Below, one piece after another: positions 11,231 through 23,519 of a DNA stretch of 64,000 bases. The stretch lies in NCBI GenBank assembly GCA_026874595.1, contig CM049312.1:66002929-66066928 (forward strand), written 5' to 3'. The notes below the pieces were generated by a model. That model saw only the letters and a list, made by a program, of their open reading frames with translations, made no database searches and had not been told where the DNA came from. Source of the DNA: Sipunculus nudus (lineage: Eukaryota; Annelida; Sipuncula; Golfingiida; Sipunculidae). A program made the translations under genes and the position numbers. The first letter of the stretch is position 1. Each line of letters starts with the position of its first letter.

Positions 11231-14200
11231 ATGGAAGGTGAGGAAAACAGTATAATTAAAAGATGGCTTCGAAGTAAATTATCTGTGTATGTGTACATAA
11301 TTAAACTAATTTTGTAGAGAACATAATTCAATCGGAAGCAGAGGTATTTTTTTCACTAAGACCCTAGTGTTAATGTGAAGGTTTCGAGTTAAGAAGCATG
11401 AGGACAGATGTTTAATTTTTGTTTTTGTTTTATAATAAATACTAACAAAATATTCCAAATATCTGATCAAACAGTAAATGGAAACATTAAATATATTGTC
11501 TCTCTGAAAAGATAAGTTGCCAAATGTAACTAACAAACAAGTAAATATTTTATAACACGATACGCACTTGTTACCTGTCTAGGGTCTCATTTCAGGCATA
11601 AAAGAAGAAATTACCGGGGTAATACGTACCCTCAACGAACGTATTAAGCAAGGAAAAGACATTGCCGACCTGTATACTGAAGATGGCGTTCTTTTACCGC
11701 CTGGTGAACCATCAGCTATTGGAAGAGGTACGTTACATAGGTGGGTGTAGATAATTACATCCGCCAAAAACAAAGTTTAGCGAATACTGTCTTTGTAACC
11801 AGGTTCCATCGCCGCCGCATTGGTTTTCCGGAGAACTCGTCTAAGACTCTAAGACCGATCTTTCTGAAACCAGACATAGTTATTTACTCACCTATGTTGA
11901 AGTGTCTGTGTATAGAGATGAAATGTTGCATGTCGATAGATCTTGGATCTCCCAGTCTCGTACTCGAGACTGGTGGTGCCACCTAGAATCATATTTGCTT
12001 GGCGTCTATCCATGCATTTGTCATCTGTTCGTCTTAGTGATTTATTCAATCTGGTTGCGCCATCTGCAATCGTTTTTTGCGTGGCTTTCATTTTACTTTG
12101 TGTGCAAATTGCTCTCAGGATTTGCTTAATGTATAATGTGCAGACATGTGGCATATCCATCCATCTTGGATAGTTATTTCGTAGACCAGACAGGTCGCGC
12201 CAAATATATTCTCGTTTTCGTTGAATAAATCAATGCCCTTTTCTCAGGAATGGTTTGTTGTACTGGTCTGAAATTGTGCATGTCCATATATCTTGGACAC
12301 CCTATTCTCATACTTAAGACCTCTGAAGGCCTCAACAGCAACTAATCTTGTGTGGTATACATCCGTGCGTTGGCTTTGGATAAAAATTGTTCATATATCT
12401 CAGGAGTGTTAAAGTTATTTGCTTGAAATTTGGTATATCTATCCATCTCGGAAGAGGATGGATGTATCAGCCTGAAATGTTGCATGTTTATCGTTTTTGA
12501 TAGCTATGTTGTAGACCAGACAGGAGGCGCCACCTGCTGTTAATGTTTTATAGAATACATTGATGCACTTTTCCTCAGCAGTGGATTGGTGTCTCCGCTT
12601 GATATTTTGCATGGTGTATCCATCTGTAGATCTGTTTTGGTGACAATTTCACATATATGAGGAGTTTAATAGACATCTCTCATGCCATAAATTTGGAGTC
12701 ATGTCAGGTCAGGAACATTCAATGCTTACTTTACCCATATCTTTGTGATTTGGCGGATACACGGAGTCGCTTGTTGACTGCTCTTTTCAAATTAAGCCAG
12801 AGGACTCAAACGGACCAGTGATCCTTTGGAACAATATATAGCTGCCTTACATGAATAGAGTACTACGTGTGATTTCGGAACTTTGGCCGAGGAGATGTTT
12901 CGCGACCAACTGGTCAAGAATAAAAATAGTCACCGTGTGAGAGAGAAATTACTTGTTGAATCTAACTTGACACTGAAGAAAGATGTAACAATCGCAAAAC
13001 AAATGGAAACTCTGCTCAATGACAAAAACCTCTAGCAGCCATTCTAGGTTAAATTAATTTTGTTCGTCATAGCAACAAATCTCGTAATTTCAAACCTAAA
13101 ATTGTTGGTACAGCAGGCCACAATAAGAAAAATAATATTTTGACACCTTACATGATTCCTCCACAGCACAGAACACGGGTGAAATTCCCGTGTGTTGATC
13201 TTCATGAGCCCAAAAAAGCGGTCGTCACTGTTGCTCACCCGCTGCCATTAATCGAAGTTATTCGGTCACAACTATGAGGTTCGGTCTTGTTCTCTACGAT
13301 CTACTTGAACTATCACCAATTTCCACTCCATAAGAGCAGTCGTTTCCTCCCTTCCTTTATAACCCATTATGGGATATTCCGTTTTCGTCATGTACCATAT
13401 GGACTTAATTCAACTGCGGCAGGGTTTAAGAAGAAGATGAGTATAGTACTGAAAGGGCTTCGCGGAACACAGTGCTACCTTGATGACATCAATGTGTAAT
13501 AGAAGCCCCAAGAGACCACGAAGAGAATCTCAAAGCCGTTCTGCGCAGGTTGCATGAAGCTAACGTTCATCTAAACTTCAAAATATGTTATTTTCGTAAA
13601 TCTGATTCTGTCACTGATATCCTTGGACTTATTGTATCAAAGTAGACCCTGTGTACTCTTCGATGCGCCGTGTGGGTTTGGCCCAGCTTGATGGACGGGG
13701 CAATGAGAAGAACATTACTATCGCGTTGCGTATCCTATCAAACACAGAACGAAAATACTCCTTCATTGAGAAGGAAGCACTTGCAGCAGCAAGGTTCGTT
13801 GAGCATTTGACCAAGTTTAACCAAGTGTACTGCACCTCCTGCAGAAACCAGAGAAGCCCATTCGTCTAATAGTGATAGTAATCGGGAAGTATTTCCGCAG
13901 AAAATAACATCGCATTCTATTATATTTTAGAACATGCCAGTGGACTTTGTAAACTACATGTCATACAGGTACAGTCTATAAGTTTAATATTCCTGAAAGT
14001 GTTAATGTGCTAAATTCGAGAAGGGGAACTTTAGTGTATGTCATGCATTGTCTGGCCATATACGGTTACCGACTGACTTTGTAGGACTTGGATACGGATA
14101 ACTTGGTTGCTACTTCCCTGATGGTTATGTGTTTTGTTAAGTAAAGTTGTGAATATAATCCCTCGCCGTCTTCATTACTTCGGTGATGATCCGGCTGAAC

Positions 14201-14679
14201 AACCCTACAATACGGATACACTAATTATTCCCGAACAGTGCCTCCAGTTCCATCACGGCGAGTCTTTACAACCAGAAACCCATACGCTCTGAACAGCTGA
14301 AGAAAAACATATGTTGTGTTGTACGACCGAGATTTTACTCCTTTAAACTTTTACACATATTATTTACAGAGAATTTGTTAATTGCGCAGAGATCTGACCA
14401 TTTGAGATCATTGCTAATGATATTATCTAGGTACTTGCGTTTGAGAAAATCTCAAGCCCTGTATTTTCTATAAATATCAAATTTTCAGCACTACATCCGC
14501 ACCAAAATTCTAACTTTTTTTGGATTTGGTAATAGGTTATGATGTTAACGCCGATTTTTTCCCACAATCTCTTCACTATATATTGCCTAATCATTACCTA
14601 TGAGGTCCGGTACAATTTGTTCATTGGAATGTTTTACAATAACACAAATAGCAGAGTTTGACCTTACCTGCATTCAATG

Positions 14680-14734
<55 letters not shown>

Positions 14735-17700
14735 GACATTATCAACACTACTTTATTGACACAATTGTTGATACGAATATCAGAGGATGTACTACTGACG
14801 ATTACTAATGGATTTTTTTATAAATAAACATGCTTCAAATTATGGTTTAAAAACAGACCCAAAATATCTTAATAATGATAACCTTGATGAATTTGAATCA
14901 CCACTAGGTTATTGTGAATATAATTTAAAACTGCGATGGTGACTTTCTCCACTACTCTGTTTACATGTATTCAACCTGCCTATAATCTATATACTGTAAA
15001 CTGTTCAAAACATTTCGTGATAACAGGACTGAGAGCAACTCGATTAAAGTCATTAATTCTTTGGGCTTTGATTTTAGAGTATGGCATGCTTATTGCTGAC
15101 TTCCACACTAGTGGCACCGTGCCCCAATATGATTTCTCTGTCTATAGTATGGACTGGGCTTTGAGTAGTATTGGGTCATTTTCGGTCACCCGTATATTTT
15201 CATGAAGAATTACGTTGCCACATGAAACTATTTACACAAATCCAATCCTTCAGACGGATGACATTTGGCGACCACATTTTGCCAGAGAAATAATTGAACT
15301 TTTAATCATATTAAATCAGATGTGGATTACCAGCTAGAGGTACAAAGGTTTGAGACGTGGTGCAGATGTAATTCTTGAAACTTAATGTAAATACAACCAA
15401 GGAATTGATTGTAGATTACAGGATAGAAAATGAAAAACATGAATCTCTCATAATAAATGGCCAGATGATTGAAACAGTGAGATAGTACAAATATCTGAGT
15501 ACTATAAATGATGACAAATTCACCTTCGAAACTGTGGCAAACATTTACAAAAAGGCCAACATAAGATTGTTCTTCTTGAGAAAACTGAATAGGATGAAAG
15601 TGGACACAAAAATAACGACACTTTTCTACATGTCAAAAATACAGTCTGTACTTACATTTTGGTTTGCAGGCTTGTTAGGATATGGCCGTGTCCAGTCAAA
15701 AAAATACACTTGATAGAATTTTTTCTTTAAGTAAAAAGTTAGGCCTAAGGAATATAAAAAAAATAACACACTATGGTCTGGAAAAACGTCTTAGAGCCAT
15801 ATGGTGCCGAACAGCAAGATATAGCAAGACTTTAGGACCTGCAGGTATCGAAATTATAACCAATGTGAAAGCTACTGTGATATAATGTGAATCAAATTTA
15901 TCGATTTATTCATTAATGTATTTAATTTAGCTTTAGGATAGATCCTCTGTTGTATGTAAAATATTTGTGATTTGCTTTTATTTATGTGTGATTATGTACA
16001 GATATATATTTCCTATGTCATTTCTTTGTTATATGTACAAATACCTGGCTCTGCTAACTACCTACATTATGAATGCTTACAATAAAAATTTCATGCCTGC
16101 ATTACTAATAAAAGCTTATCTGTTTTCACGGTCGTTTAAATAAACCTGGCGTATAATTAGTGCATTCTATCCTTTACGGCAATACCTTGGTTCAAGACAA
16201 GCCGAAGAAACACGTGTACATCCTACATGAAACAATGTGTCTGTCATAATGCCTTTAGAGCAACCATGTTTCTTTTTTTTTCTTTTGGACACAAATGCCA
16301 TGCATCACAGCTACTCGTATGTTTCGGGACCATAAGCAGTTTGTCATGTACGTGTCTTGTTTGCTTTCTAATTGTCAGTTTCGAAATTGAAAAGTCCGGT
16401 CATATCGCAACACAAATAATAATCTAAAAAAATAATAAACTAAAAAATATAAATCAAAGTCAGATGAGTCATTAGAAACATTTTAGATTAATGTTACTAA
16501 CTTGTTGTTAACCTTCATCAAATATATGATTTTGTTACTAATATGTAAAAACATGTCATTTCCATCAAGTAATGTTGCATGGAATCTAGCTCAACAGAAA
16601 TCACATAAATAATGAGAATTATTCTTTGAATATATATAATGCATTCTTGATTAAACAAGCTATATGCCGATGTGTATGATTTTTTAACATATCACAAGTT
16701 ACTAGTTAGACCACGTTATTTTGATGAAGACGTATAATATTGCTAAAGTGAGCCATTCTCTTTTCCAGACAACATTTCTAAAGTCATTAAGAAATATTAT
16801 GAGGAAGACAAAATGGTCGCCGCTGACTTCAACAAGCCGGTGATCAAGGTATTCGAGGACGGGAAGAACGCTTACAGCTGGCACAGTTTCAATCTCTATA
16901 ACTCCGAGGGGAAGATTTTCATAGCTGCAAAGTGAGTGTATAAACTACCTATGATTTCAAGTCAAGTACACACATACATCCACATATGAATGCATATGCA
17001 AAACTATATTTGTGTAATAGTCATTATGTTCATAAAATAGTAAAACATTTCTAAAACTCAGTACTTTTCATCAGTGAATTTTGGTTTATCTTATTTTTCT
17101 TTTATTATTTCAGTATGAAATTACACTATGGTGCTTTGTTGTTAAATATATTACTTTACACAGCCAACTGATCCAAAAGATATGAACATATATATGTTCG
17201 TACTTGTCAGAACGACTAAAGAGCATGTAAGTAGTATTTCCTTTCTGGCCTGAATTCTGTCACGTTTAGAGACATGTCTGAAATGTAAGACATATATCTA
17301 AGTAAAAATTTAATAATGACAAAAATCCTGCAAGCTTGACACCTATCTTCCTTATGTAATTCCAAGAACTTGCATTAATTAATGAACATATATAAATAAA
17401 TTAATTAATTAAATAAATTAATTATGAACACCTGCATTACAGACCTTGATATATGGTGACATTAATAATACATGATTCTTTAAATCAGCAGGTATCTGAA
17501 AACAATCTTATATTTTACACAATAAACATCTGATGGTATAGAAAATTTTGGTTAACAAATTCTTAATGACACGCATGAAAGTCTTTCACATATTTATAAC
17601 GTTTTCTTTATTTTAGGGAAAATTTATATTGAGCTGTCACCACTTTACCCCAGGAAAACTTTACAAATATGAGTTATTCAAAATAGTTCAAAATATCCTT

Positions 17701-18117
17701 ATAACTGAGAAATAAACCAGAAAGGAGTAATAACATCAATTCCCGGGGAAAAATTGAAAGGAAAAAGTACGAAGGCGTGACCAAAACGGGAGGCCATTTT
17801 GGAATCTCCTTTAAATATACAATATATAACAACATTGACCATTGCCGCACAAGTTACACAATAGGATAGCCCTCCTTCCAGTGATTGTAATTCATTGCAA
17901 GAGTTTCATTTACGTGTAGTATATTAGTATATTAGTATTTTGTGGAAAATTATTTAGGTAAATAAAATTATTATAGAATTTAACATATATAATAATTGTC
18001 GTATATAATTTGTTAAATTTCAGCTGTGTTATGGTTTGGAAGAGAGTCGAAGTGAGACAAGGGTGGTTGGCGGTCCTCGAAATATTTAACAAAGCCCCCT
18101 CAAGCTTTACAAAATAG
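11231..18117 (+). CDS. NTF2-like (SnoaL/DUF4440-type) small protein, 4 coding exons, complete
   Basis: Coding exons are 11231-11237, 11596-11727, 16769-16931 and 18024-18117: 396 nt, 131 residues plus TAG. Every intron is GT-AG and the phases agree (1, 1, 2). The ATG has A at -3 and G at +4; exon 1 is only ATGGAAG before a consensus donor (AAG|GTGAGG). Exon 2 carries the clearest family signature, 'ADLYTEDGVLLPPGEP' at about residues 26-41, then GRD across the exon 2/3 junction. Exon 3 gives the central strands (SWHSFNLYNSEGKI) and exon 4 the C-terminal strands (VMVWKR, then WLAVLEIFNKAP), matching the family's usual 'VWK...W...DIFNS' ending. Length fits the roughly 130-residue family norm, although the helix-1 region looks short. 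No signal peptide or membrane segment is seen, so it is probably cytosolic. Members of this fold act as small enzymes or ligand-binding dimers; the substrate cannot be named. Exon 1 is the least certain exon because it is so short. Confidence 0.8.
11900..12700. repeat. Degenerate tandem repeat with GGTGGCGCCACC-type palindrome (intronic)
   Basis: Recurring blocks such as 'ttgcatg(t/g)...tcttggat', 'agaccagacagg' and 'g(g)cgccacct' recur at roughly 270-300 bp. The palindrome variant at 11970-11985 and the half-palindrome near 12532 recall the cargo of E4 (58702-63720), but the similarity is otherwise too weak to claim common origin. Lies in intron 2 of the NTF2-like gene. Confidence 0.5.
12859..13035 (+). 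pseudogene. Ty3/Gypsy gag C-terminal fragment
   Basis: The frame is open for 58 codons and ends at TAG 13033-13035. It contains 'TTCDFGTLAEEMFRDQLV' followed by a KLLVESNLTL-like stretch and AKQMET. This is the conserved gag pattern of Ty3/Gypsy retrotransposons (C.FG.L...M.RD.LV ... LL.E..LTL..A..IA..ME). The expected zinc knuckle and protease are missing; a scrambled stretch follows to 13283. Confidence 0.75.
13283..13660 (+). pseudogene. Ty3/Gypsy reverse transcriptase fragment
   Basis: The frame from 13287 to 13499 shows YHQFPLH, ITHYGIFRFRHVPYGL and the catalytic box YLDDIN, all diagnostic of Ty3/Gypsy reverse transcriptase. It stops at TAA 13497-13499. The next 150 bases keep recognisable similarity only after frameshifts (the LRRLHEANVHLNF-like and LGLIVSK-like segments). 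The palm N-terminus is absent. Non-functional. Confidence 0.85.
13651..13869 (+). pseudogene. Ty3/Gypsy RNase H fragment
   Basis: Frame of 72 codons including 'TERKYSFIEKEALAAARFVE', the conserved RNase H stretch (the family pattern is .ER.YS..EKEALA). It follows almost directly on the reverse transcriptase tail, so the region between the two domains is deleted. No integrase is seen downstream. Confidence 0.82.
13990..14212 (+). mobile_element. Possible decayed Gypsy LTR remnant
   Basis: Shortly after the RNase H fragment comes a segment whose end, 'GTTGTGAATATAATCCCTCG' and onward to ACCCTACA, has the look of the U5 end of a Gypsy LTR. No second LTR was found for comparison, so this rests on position and general resemblance only. 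Confidence 0.3.
14682..14729. repeat. Microsatellite (TA)n
   Basis: About 24 uninterrupted TA units in intron 2 of the NTF2-like gene. Confidence 0.95.
15335..15885 (+). pseudogene. Non-LTR retrotransposon (LINE) reverse transcriptase C-terminal fragment
   Basis: Read across one frameshift near 15377 and a stop at 15484, the sequence gives FETWCRCN, KELIVDYR, INGQMIE, YKYL, IYKKANIRLFFLRKL and FYMSKIQSVLTF. These are the ordered landmarks of the C-terminal part of LINE reverse transcriptases in animals (the usual KTKE, INGQ.VE, YKYLG..ID, KKA..R...LR.L, LF....I.SVL.F). A post-RT segment (RIFSLSKKLGL, LEKRLRA) follows to 15885. Intronic and clearly dead. I cannot assign the clade with confidence. 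Confidence 0.8.
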
Positions 18118-18537
18118 ACTGATGGACGATTCAGTTGAAAAGGACAAAGCTGTTCAGCAAAGATGCACATCCTGTTTCATTTCTTTAATTATTACAATTG
18201 TCCCTCTGTGCTAGGCATAAGTGATGTTTGGTCAATAACGTTTTTGTGTTATTTTTTTAGAAAAACCCAAAGCCATTCTAGTATAGTTTCATATTCAAAA
18301 TAATATTCCCTTGGTTACGTATTAGCAAGAACTTTAATCCAGTGTTATCCTTGCATGATTGTTATAAGTATTTCAAATGTCATTGTACCCAGAGTAAAGC
18401 AGTTGTTAAGGTGGTTAATGTATCACAATCCTTTTAAACCTGTCAACATTATATTTTTTATGAAATTTTGTGTTAATTCGTTTGAGTGTCCACACGAATG
18501 CAGAACAAACATCAATTTATGAAAACAAGGCGTATTT

Positions 18538-18543
18538 AATAAA
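18538..18543 (+). promoter_or_regulatory. Candidate polyadenylation signal AATAAA
   Basis: First AATAAA I see downstream of the NTF2-like stop codon, about 420 nt after it. In AT-rich DNA this hexamer is common by chance, so the assignment is weak. Confidence 0.25.
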
Positions 18544-19509
18544 ATGTTGATAGATTAACTTAAAATCTAACGCACGTGCAGTGGAGTAATGTACATACAA
18601 GTCGAGTGACAAGTGACTGGACAGAGCCTCATTCTCGAGAGACCAAGGCAGATGATTGACAGGTGGTTTACTTGCGTTAATCAGTTTGGTAATGTCGGCT
18701 CTGCTGAGAGTAATTAATATGTAGACATGTCAGTCACCCTAACACCTATCGACTCCATCTAGTCAGTGGTTATTCTGGTTAATCTCGTCTGTGATATTGC
18801 GCAGAAATGGATGAGCAGTGACTCCCCAAAACTTATGATACCCCCCAAAACTACACGCATGATAACAACAAAGCCACCGATGCCTTTGAGAAAGTCGATG
18901 CTGTAGTCAGCTGTAGAGTCAGGGGCCTTTCACGAGGCAACACCGCCTTCTGGGGTTTCATGTTCCTGTCGGTCCTATGGCCTGCCAAGGAAATGGCACC
19001 GTAAGCGATAATATCTCGTGTGTAATGCTCATAGTGGGAGATTTCTTCCTTCTGTTGTTACAGACTGGAAGTGTTTTCGTAAAGGGGTGTGTATGTATAA
19101 AAGATTTATCGCTCATGGCCCTCTGGGGTTTACATTATTAACTGTAACTATTTTAGTCACGGTGTTTTCACGGTTTAAAATCTGTGGCTATAGTTCGCCT
19201 TTACTATTGAGATAATTAAAGTGTTCAGATAATATGATTTATGTGTAATTACTTTACATATATAATTTGTTATAAATATTATATTGCGTGCGTGCATGAA
19301 AGAGAGTGTGAGAGACAAATGTAAAGTAAAAAAATAATTATAATTTGGTCTCCCTGGGCAACTGACGATAGAGTGAGATAGAAGAATATGTTGCAAAAGT
19401 CTATAACATTAACGCTTGATCGGTGTTAGATTAATTATTATTATACAACGGCTACTACTGTTACACACATGAAGTTGCTCCTAGTGTGTAGTTACCAAAA
19501 GCATTTTAA

Positions 19510-19513
<4 letters not shown>

Positions 19514-19547
<34 letters not shown>
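19514..19547. repeat. Microsatellite (TA)n
   Basis: Short TA tract at the position equivalent to 2794-2860 in duplication copy A. Confidence 0.9.
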
Positions 19548-19548
<1 letters not shown>

Positions 19549-20993
19549 GCACAGGACACATTGTGATAACTATCCCGACATGTCAATTTCAAGCCGAACG
19601 ACACCGAAAGCACCAACTGAGGCAGGCGACAATTAGTCCAAGCCATTTGAATTAATGGATAAATAGCTTTTTTCATTCAAAAATTCAGTTTTAATTCGAA
19701 CATATTTTAACAGTTGAATCACTGTGATACACGATTGAATAAGATAATCTTTTCACCGGCAACTCTGGTCTCGTGCCTGTGTGTTATTCTTGAGAACTAC
19801 GATCTGCACTGCGGCATTATGCGGTAATCCATTTCACACCTGAATGCTAGCCAGGCGAGGTCATTCGGCACCCGTTACCTATAGTTACCAAGCTACAAGT
19901 GGCTGGTTCCTAGCCTACTTAGTAAGCCTTCCAGTGAGGCTTACGAGCACTCCATTGAAAATAAAGGTGTGCCAGCGCGGACACAGATATTTAGATAAAT
20001 CAGAGCTTAAAACAAACAAACGTGGGTCTTTACCTGGGTGTGTGAACCATTTCTAAGAAAATTTACAGGTGGCTACTGGCCCCGCTTGGAGCCATTGTTT
20101 TGCTTGCACTTTCTGTTTTAGACACTAGATGGCACTATTTAGGGACAAGGCAGTAAATCTTATGCTTGGATTTCCATGATGAATGAGCCTGAAATCTAAC
20201 AGAGGAAGGACTTTAAATAATGGCTTCTCCCTGTGTCCTTGACCCTAAAGCAACATGTCATGTTTGGTTAGAAACCTGCGGGCATCGCTCCTTAACTTTG
20301 CACCTGAATAATATGTTTCATTTTCTTATTTGAGCAAGAAAACAAGTAAGAAGGCGTAGTTAAGGGTATGTAAGCTATATTATGTTTGGTTATTTGGCCA
20401 CAGAAGGGACATTTAGTAAAATCAGACAGGGCACCACAAGAATGCATGCAGCGCTCTCCGTATCTGTATTATAGAGACGGACACTTTGTCTAGCTGGCTC
20501 CGTGCCTACCTCAGGGCTCCAAATAGGAAGAAAGCACGAAGAGCCCGGGAAGCTTGGAACAACATTTTTCCGCGTTATATTTGAACAGGGCGCGTCATAG
20601 TTAAGATAGTGTCATTACATATTTAGATAATTTATTTTGAAATAATTTGATAAGTGAAAACTAAGGGTTGTATAATAGGCTGTGGTTTGATTTTCAATGA
20701 CTGCTTGAAGAGCCTTATTTGATCCACTTTATCAGAAAGTCCAAAATTTTGGGCATCCGCTCGGACACTGACCCTCGGAATATCAGGGCGTCAATACAGG
20801 GGGGGGAGGTTATATTCCCCCTCCCACTTTTTGACAGGGGTGGATGGTCAATGCAATCACCCCCCCCCCCTGAAATTCGAAGAATAATATTTATATATTG
20901 GAAATGAAATATATCAATTATATTTTGCTTTTATTTCTGATTTTACATTATATTATATATCTAAACCTCGTTAAGAATCACATTTGTGATGAG

Positions 20994-21014
20994 CCCCCCC
21001 CCCCCCCCCCCCCC
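20994..21014. repeat. Poly-C run
   Basis: About 21 consecutive C residues; a second C run occurs at 20862-20871. Confidence 0.9.
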
Positions 21015-21104
21015 ATAATATGATGGAAAAACATAAAGAGTACCAGTATTTTTTTCAGTACAGTTAGTATATTCTCCTGTACATGACTGTTATAGACTAC
21101 CCCC

Positions 21105-21303
21105 TCCCCGGCGTCTCCATTGCTTTTACATACTACCGAGGTACCCCCGAAAGGCGCACTCATGTAAGCACCCACACGCCTGCTGGGCGCTCACCCTGGG
21201 CGGGGCCATCCTTGAAAAATATCATCGCCTCGGCTGACCTTCGAACACATGATCTCCCGGCTTTTACTCCTGTGCTCTACTCCTGCGCCACAGAAGCCGG
21301 TGG
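21105..21303 (-). mobile_element. SINE-A, tRNA-derived, full length
   Basis: On the minus strand it starts with a tRNA-like head: A box 'TGTGGCGCAGGAGTAGAGCA' region (21273-21292) and B box GTGTTCGAAGGTC (21236-21248). A body follows that matches the plus-strand copy at 40692-40908 through the 'CGCCCAGGGTGAG' and 'GGGGGTACCTCGGTAGTATG' blocks. Sits directly before the second 34-bp minisatellite. Confidence 0.75.
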
Positions 21304-22200
21304 GACAACAGAGAAGTGGTCATAAGAGTGGTCGGGGCAACAGAGTAGTGGTCATAACAGAGTGGAGGGGAAACAGAAGAAATGGTCATAATGGTCATCC
21401 AAGATATAAGGGCAATGGTAATAACAGAGTTTTTAAGATATAGGAGTAGCGCTCATAACAGAGGTGTCGGTGAACCGGGGCATCCCTAACATACTGGTCG
21501 GTATACCAGAATAGTAGTTATACCAGAGCGGTCAGGATACGGAAGCGTTGGTCTTGAGAAATTACCATAGTATAATGGTCGAGACAGCGGATAACGGGCC
21601 ATAGCAATTGGTCTGAACAATGGGGTACCTGTCATAACAGAGTGGTCGGGGTACATGGCACCCGTCAAAACAGAATAATCGGAATACAGGAGTAATGATC
21701 ATAACAAAGTGGTCGAGATACCATCCTTATAGATATCGGAGTGGTAGTCATAGAAGAGTAGTCGGTATACCAGATCAGTTGTCATATCAGAGTGGTCGGT
21801 ATGCCGGATTAGTGAACATAACAGAGTGGTCGGTATACCGGAGTAGTGAAAATAACAGAGTGGTCGGTATGCCGGATCAGTGAACATAACAGAGTGGTTG
21901 GTATACCGGAAGTGGACATAACAGAGTGGTTGGTATACCGGAGTAGTGAACATAACAGAGTGGTCGGTATACCGGTGTAGTGGACATAACAGAGTGGTTG
22001 GTATACCGGATCAGTGGTCATAACAGAGTGGTTGGTATACCGGAGTGGTTAACATAACAGAGTGGTCGGTATATCAGAGTAGTGAACATAACAGAGTAGT
22101 CGGTATACCGGAGTAATCATAACAGAGTGGTCGATACACTGGATCTTTGGTCATAACAGAGTGGTCATTATACCGGAGATGTGGTCATAACATGTTGCTA
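21303..22200. repeat. 34-bp minisatellite, array 2 (about 26 units)
   Basis: Same period (34 bp, measured at 21817, 21851 and 21885) and the same first half (ATAACAGAGTGGTCGG) as array 1 at 4905-5735. The second half differs: TATACCGGAGTAGTGAAC instead of the GACAACGGAGTAGTGGTC type. The first 400 bp are degenerate, the rest is regular. Confidence 0.92.
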
Positions 22201-22319
22201 CATATACCGACTTTGAAGTCATAGCCAGCCGCATATTGATTAACCGTGTTTATTCATTCAACATTATTGCCCTGTTCTGTTTGTTTGTTCATGAGTTTGT
22301 TTTCCAATGTGGCAGACCA

Positions 22320-22760
22320 TCCAAATTACGGACATCGCGGGACCTGGGAATTTGCTCGAGCACCGATGTATTCGGTATAAGGTGCTTGTGACATAGGTGT
22401 ATCCGTATTAGAAAGTTGTCGAAGGTAGGGAGGTTTATTTGTAACAGGCACACCTAGGATACCCCGACGACCAAAATTGAGATATGTTTGTGATAGAGGT
22501 CCGTAAAAGACAAGCAGGCTTAATTAGAAGATGGCCGTAATATAAAGACGCCCTCCATAAGGAGATGCCCATAATAGGGATGTATTTCCGATAGAGAGTG
22601 GTCTGTAAATGAGAAGCGAGAGTGATAAGAAAGTTGCCATAATGGAGAATTGTCTACGTTTCCGAGACAAAGAGGTGCTTATGTTTTGAGGTTGTTAGTA
22701 ATATAGATGTGTCTATTATAAGGAGGTGTCCGTAACTAGAGTTTTCCTGTGAATCAGGAA
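22320..22760. repeat. Very degenerate extension of the minisatellite
   Basis: Loosely periodic 'gtccgtaa...agag', 'gcccataatag', 'ggtctgtaaatgag' motifs suggest decayed units of about 30-34 bp. No gene seen. Confidence 0.35.
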
Positions 22761-23490
22761 CACACTTTTAAACATGAAAGATTCTGATGTAAAGTGCCTC
22801 GTTTTCGGGTAATTCCCCTGGATTAGTCAAAGAAAATGGCTGCTATCGTTTTACTGCTCTCTTTGAATACTCATTAGATTCAGCAGGAATAGCTACCGAG
22901 GGAACCGGAATGATATTTCGCTGAAGTTACTATGTATTTTCAAACAAGAAAACTGAGCCGATACATGACGCAGGGTAGAGGCACCTTTAGCATTATAAAT
23001 GACATATGACGTCATAGTTGCAAAACAAAGAATACTTGTATGCACGACGGTGTCTCGTCTGTGGCCTGAACGCGTTGCCATTCTGCTGGACATCATCTCA
23101 TTTTAAGTAAGGGGATCTCTCAACTCTATACCAAGCTGACCTTTATGTTCAAAAGTAGTAAAGGAATTCTTGTTGATTTTTTAAACAATTTCTGTGCATT
23201 TCCCCAGAGAATGGATAAGTTTTGATAATATGAAGTCTGGCAAGCTTTTGTGAGGCCATTGACCTTGTTTGTAAGTACACACAAGTGTTACGAGCATGAA
23301 ATTAACAAATAATTTGTAAGTTTCAGTGTCAAAGCTGGATCTGACCGTCCCAGTCATGTCGATTTCTTAGAGTGATGGCTCGCCAGAGATGTCACATGGT
23401 GTAGACTACACTCCGGATAGCTTGAACATGTTTTTTTATCTCCGCTCTTCGCATACGGGGTGCATTATGAATAAACCCGAAAGGTTCATG
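22760..23490. other. Non-coding, nothing recognised
   Basis: Short frames only. A segment around 23225-23430 (aagcttttgtgagg...gaccttgtttgtaagtacac...cgatttctt) recurs imperfectly at 25290-25450, so the region contains an unnamed dispersed repeat. Confidence 0.5.
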
Positions 23491-23519
23491 CATATTCCTT
23501 CCAAAACATAACTAAATAT

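Larger units (their letters stand above)
16706..22200. repeat. Segmental tandem duplication, copy B
   Basis: Partner of 1-5740. It opens with the same sequence as window position 1 (TTAGACCACGTTAT) and ends in a 34-bp minisatellite. Relative to copy A it contains about 590 bp of extra sequence at about 19900-20490, between two matching 'GGCT(C/G)' stretches, and a more complete minus-strand SINE near 21105-21303. It includes exons 3 and 4 of the complete NTF2-like gene. Confidence 0.85.

Noticed and set aside
10913-11255. Frames on both strands containing long YIYIYI runs
   Set aside because: They read through the (TA)n tract; the same applies near 2714-2917, 14600-14827, 42150-42396 and 44305-44610.
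11262-11273. ATGGCTTCGAA followed by GTAAAT as the first exon of the NTF2-like gene
   Set aside because: It would join exon 2 in the wrong phase and hit a stop; ATGGAAG at 11231 fits the phase with a better donor.
13036-13282. Retroviral-type protease between gag and RT
   Set aside because: I could not find the D-(S/T)-G active-site triad in any frame; the stretch is scrambled.
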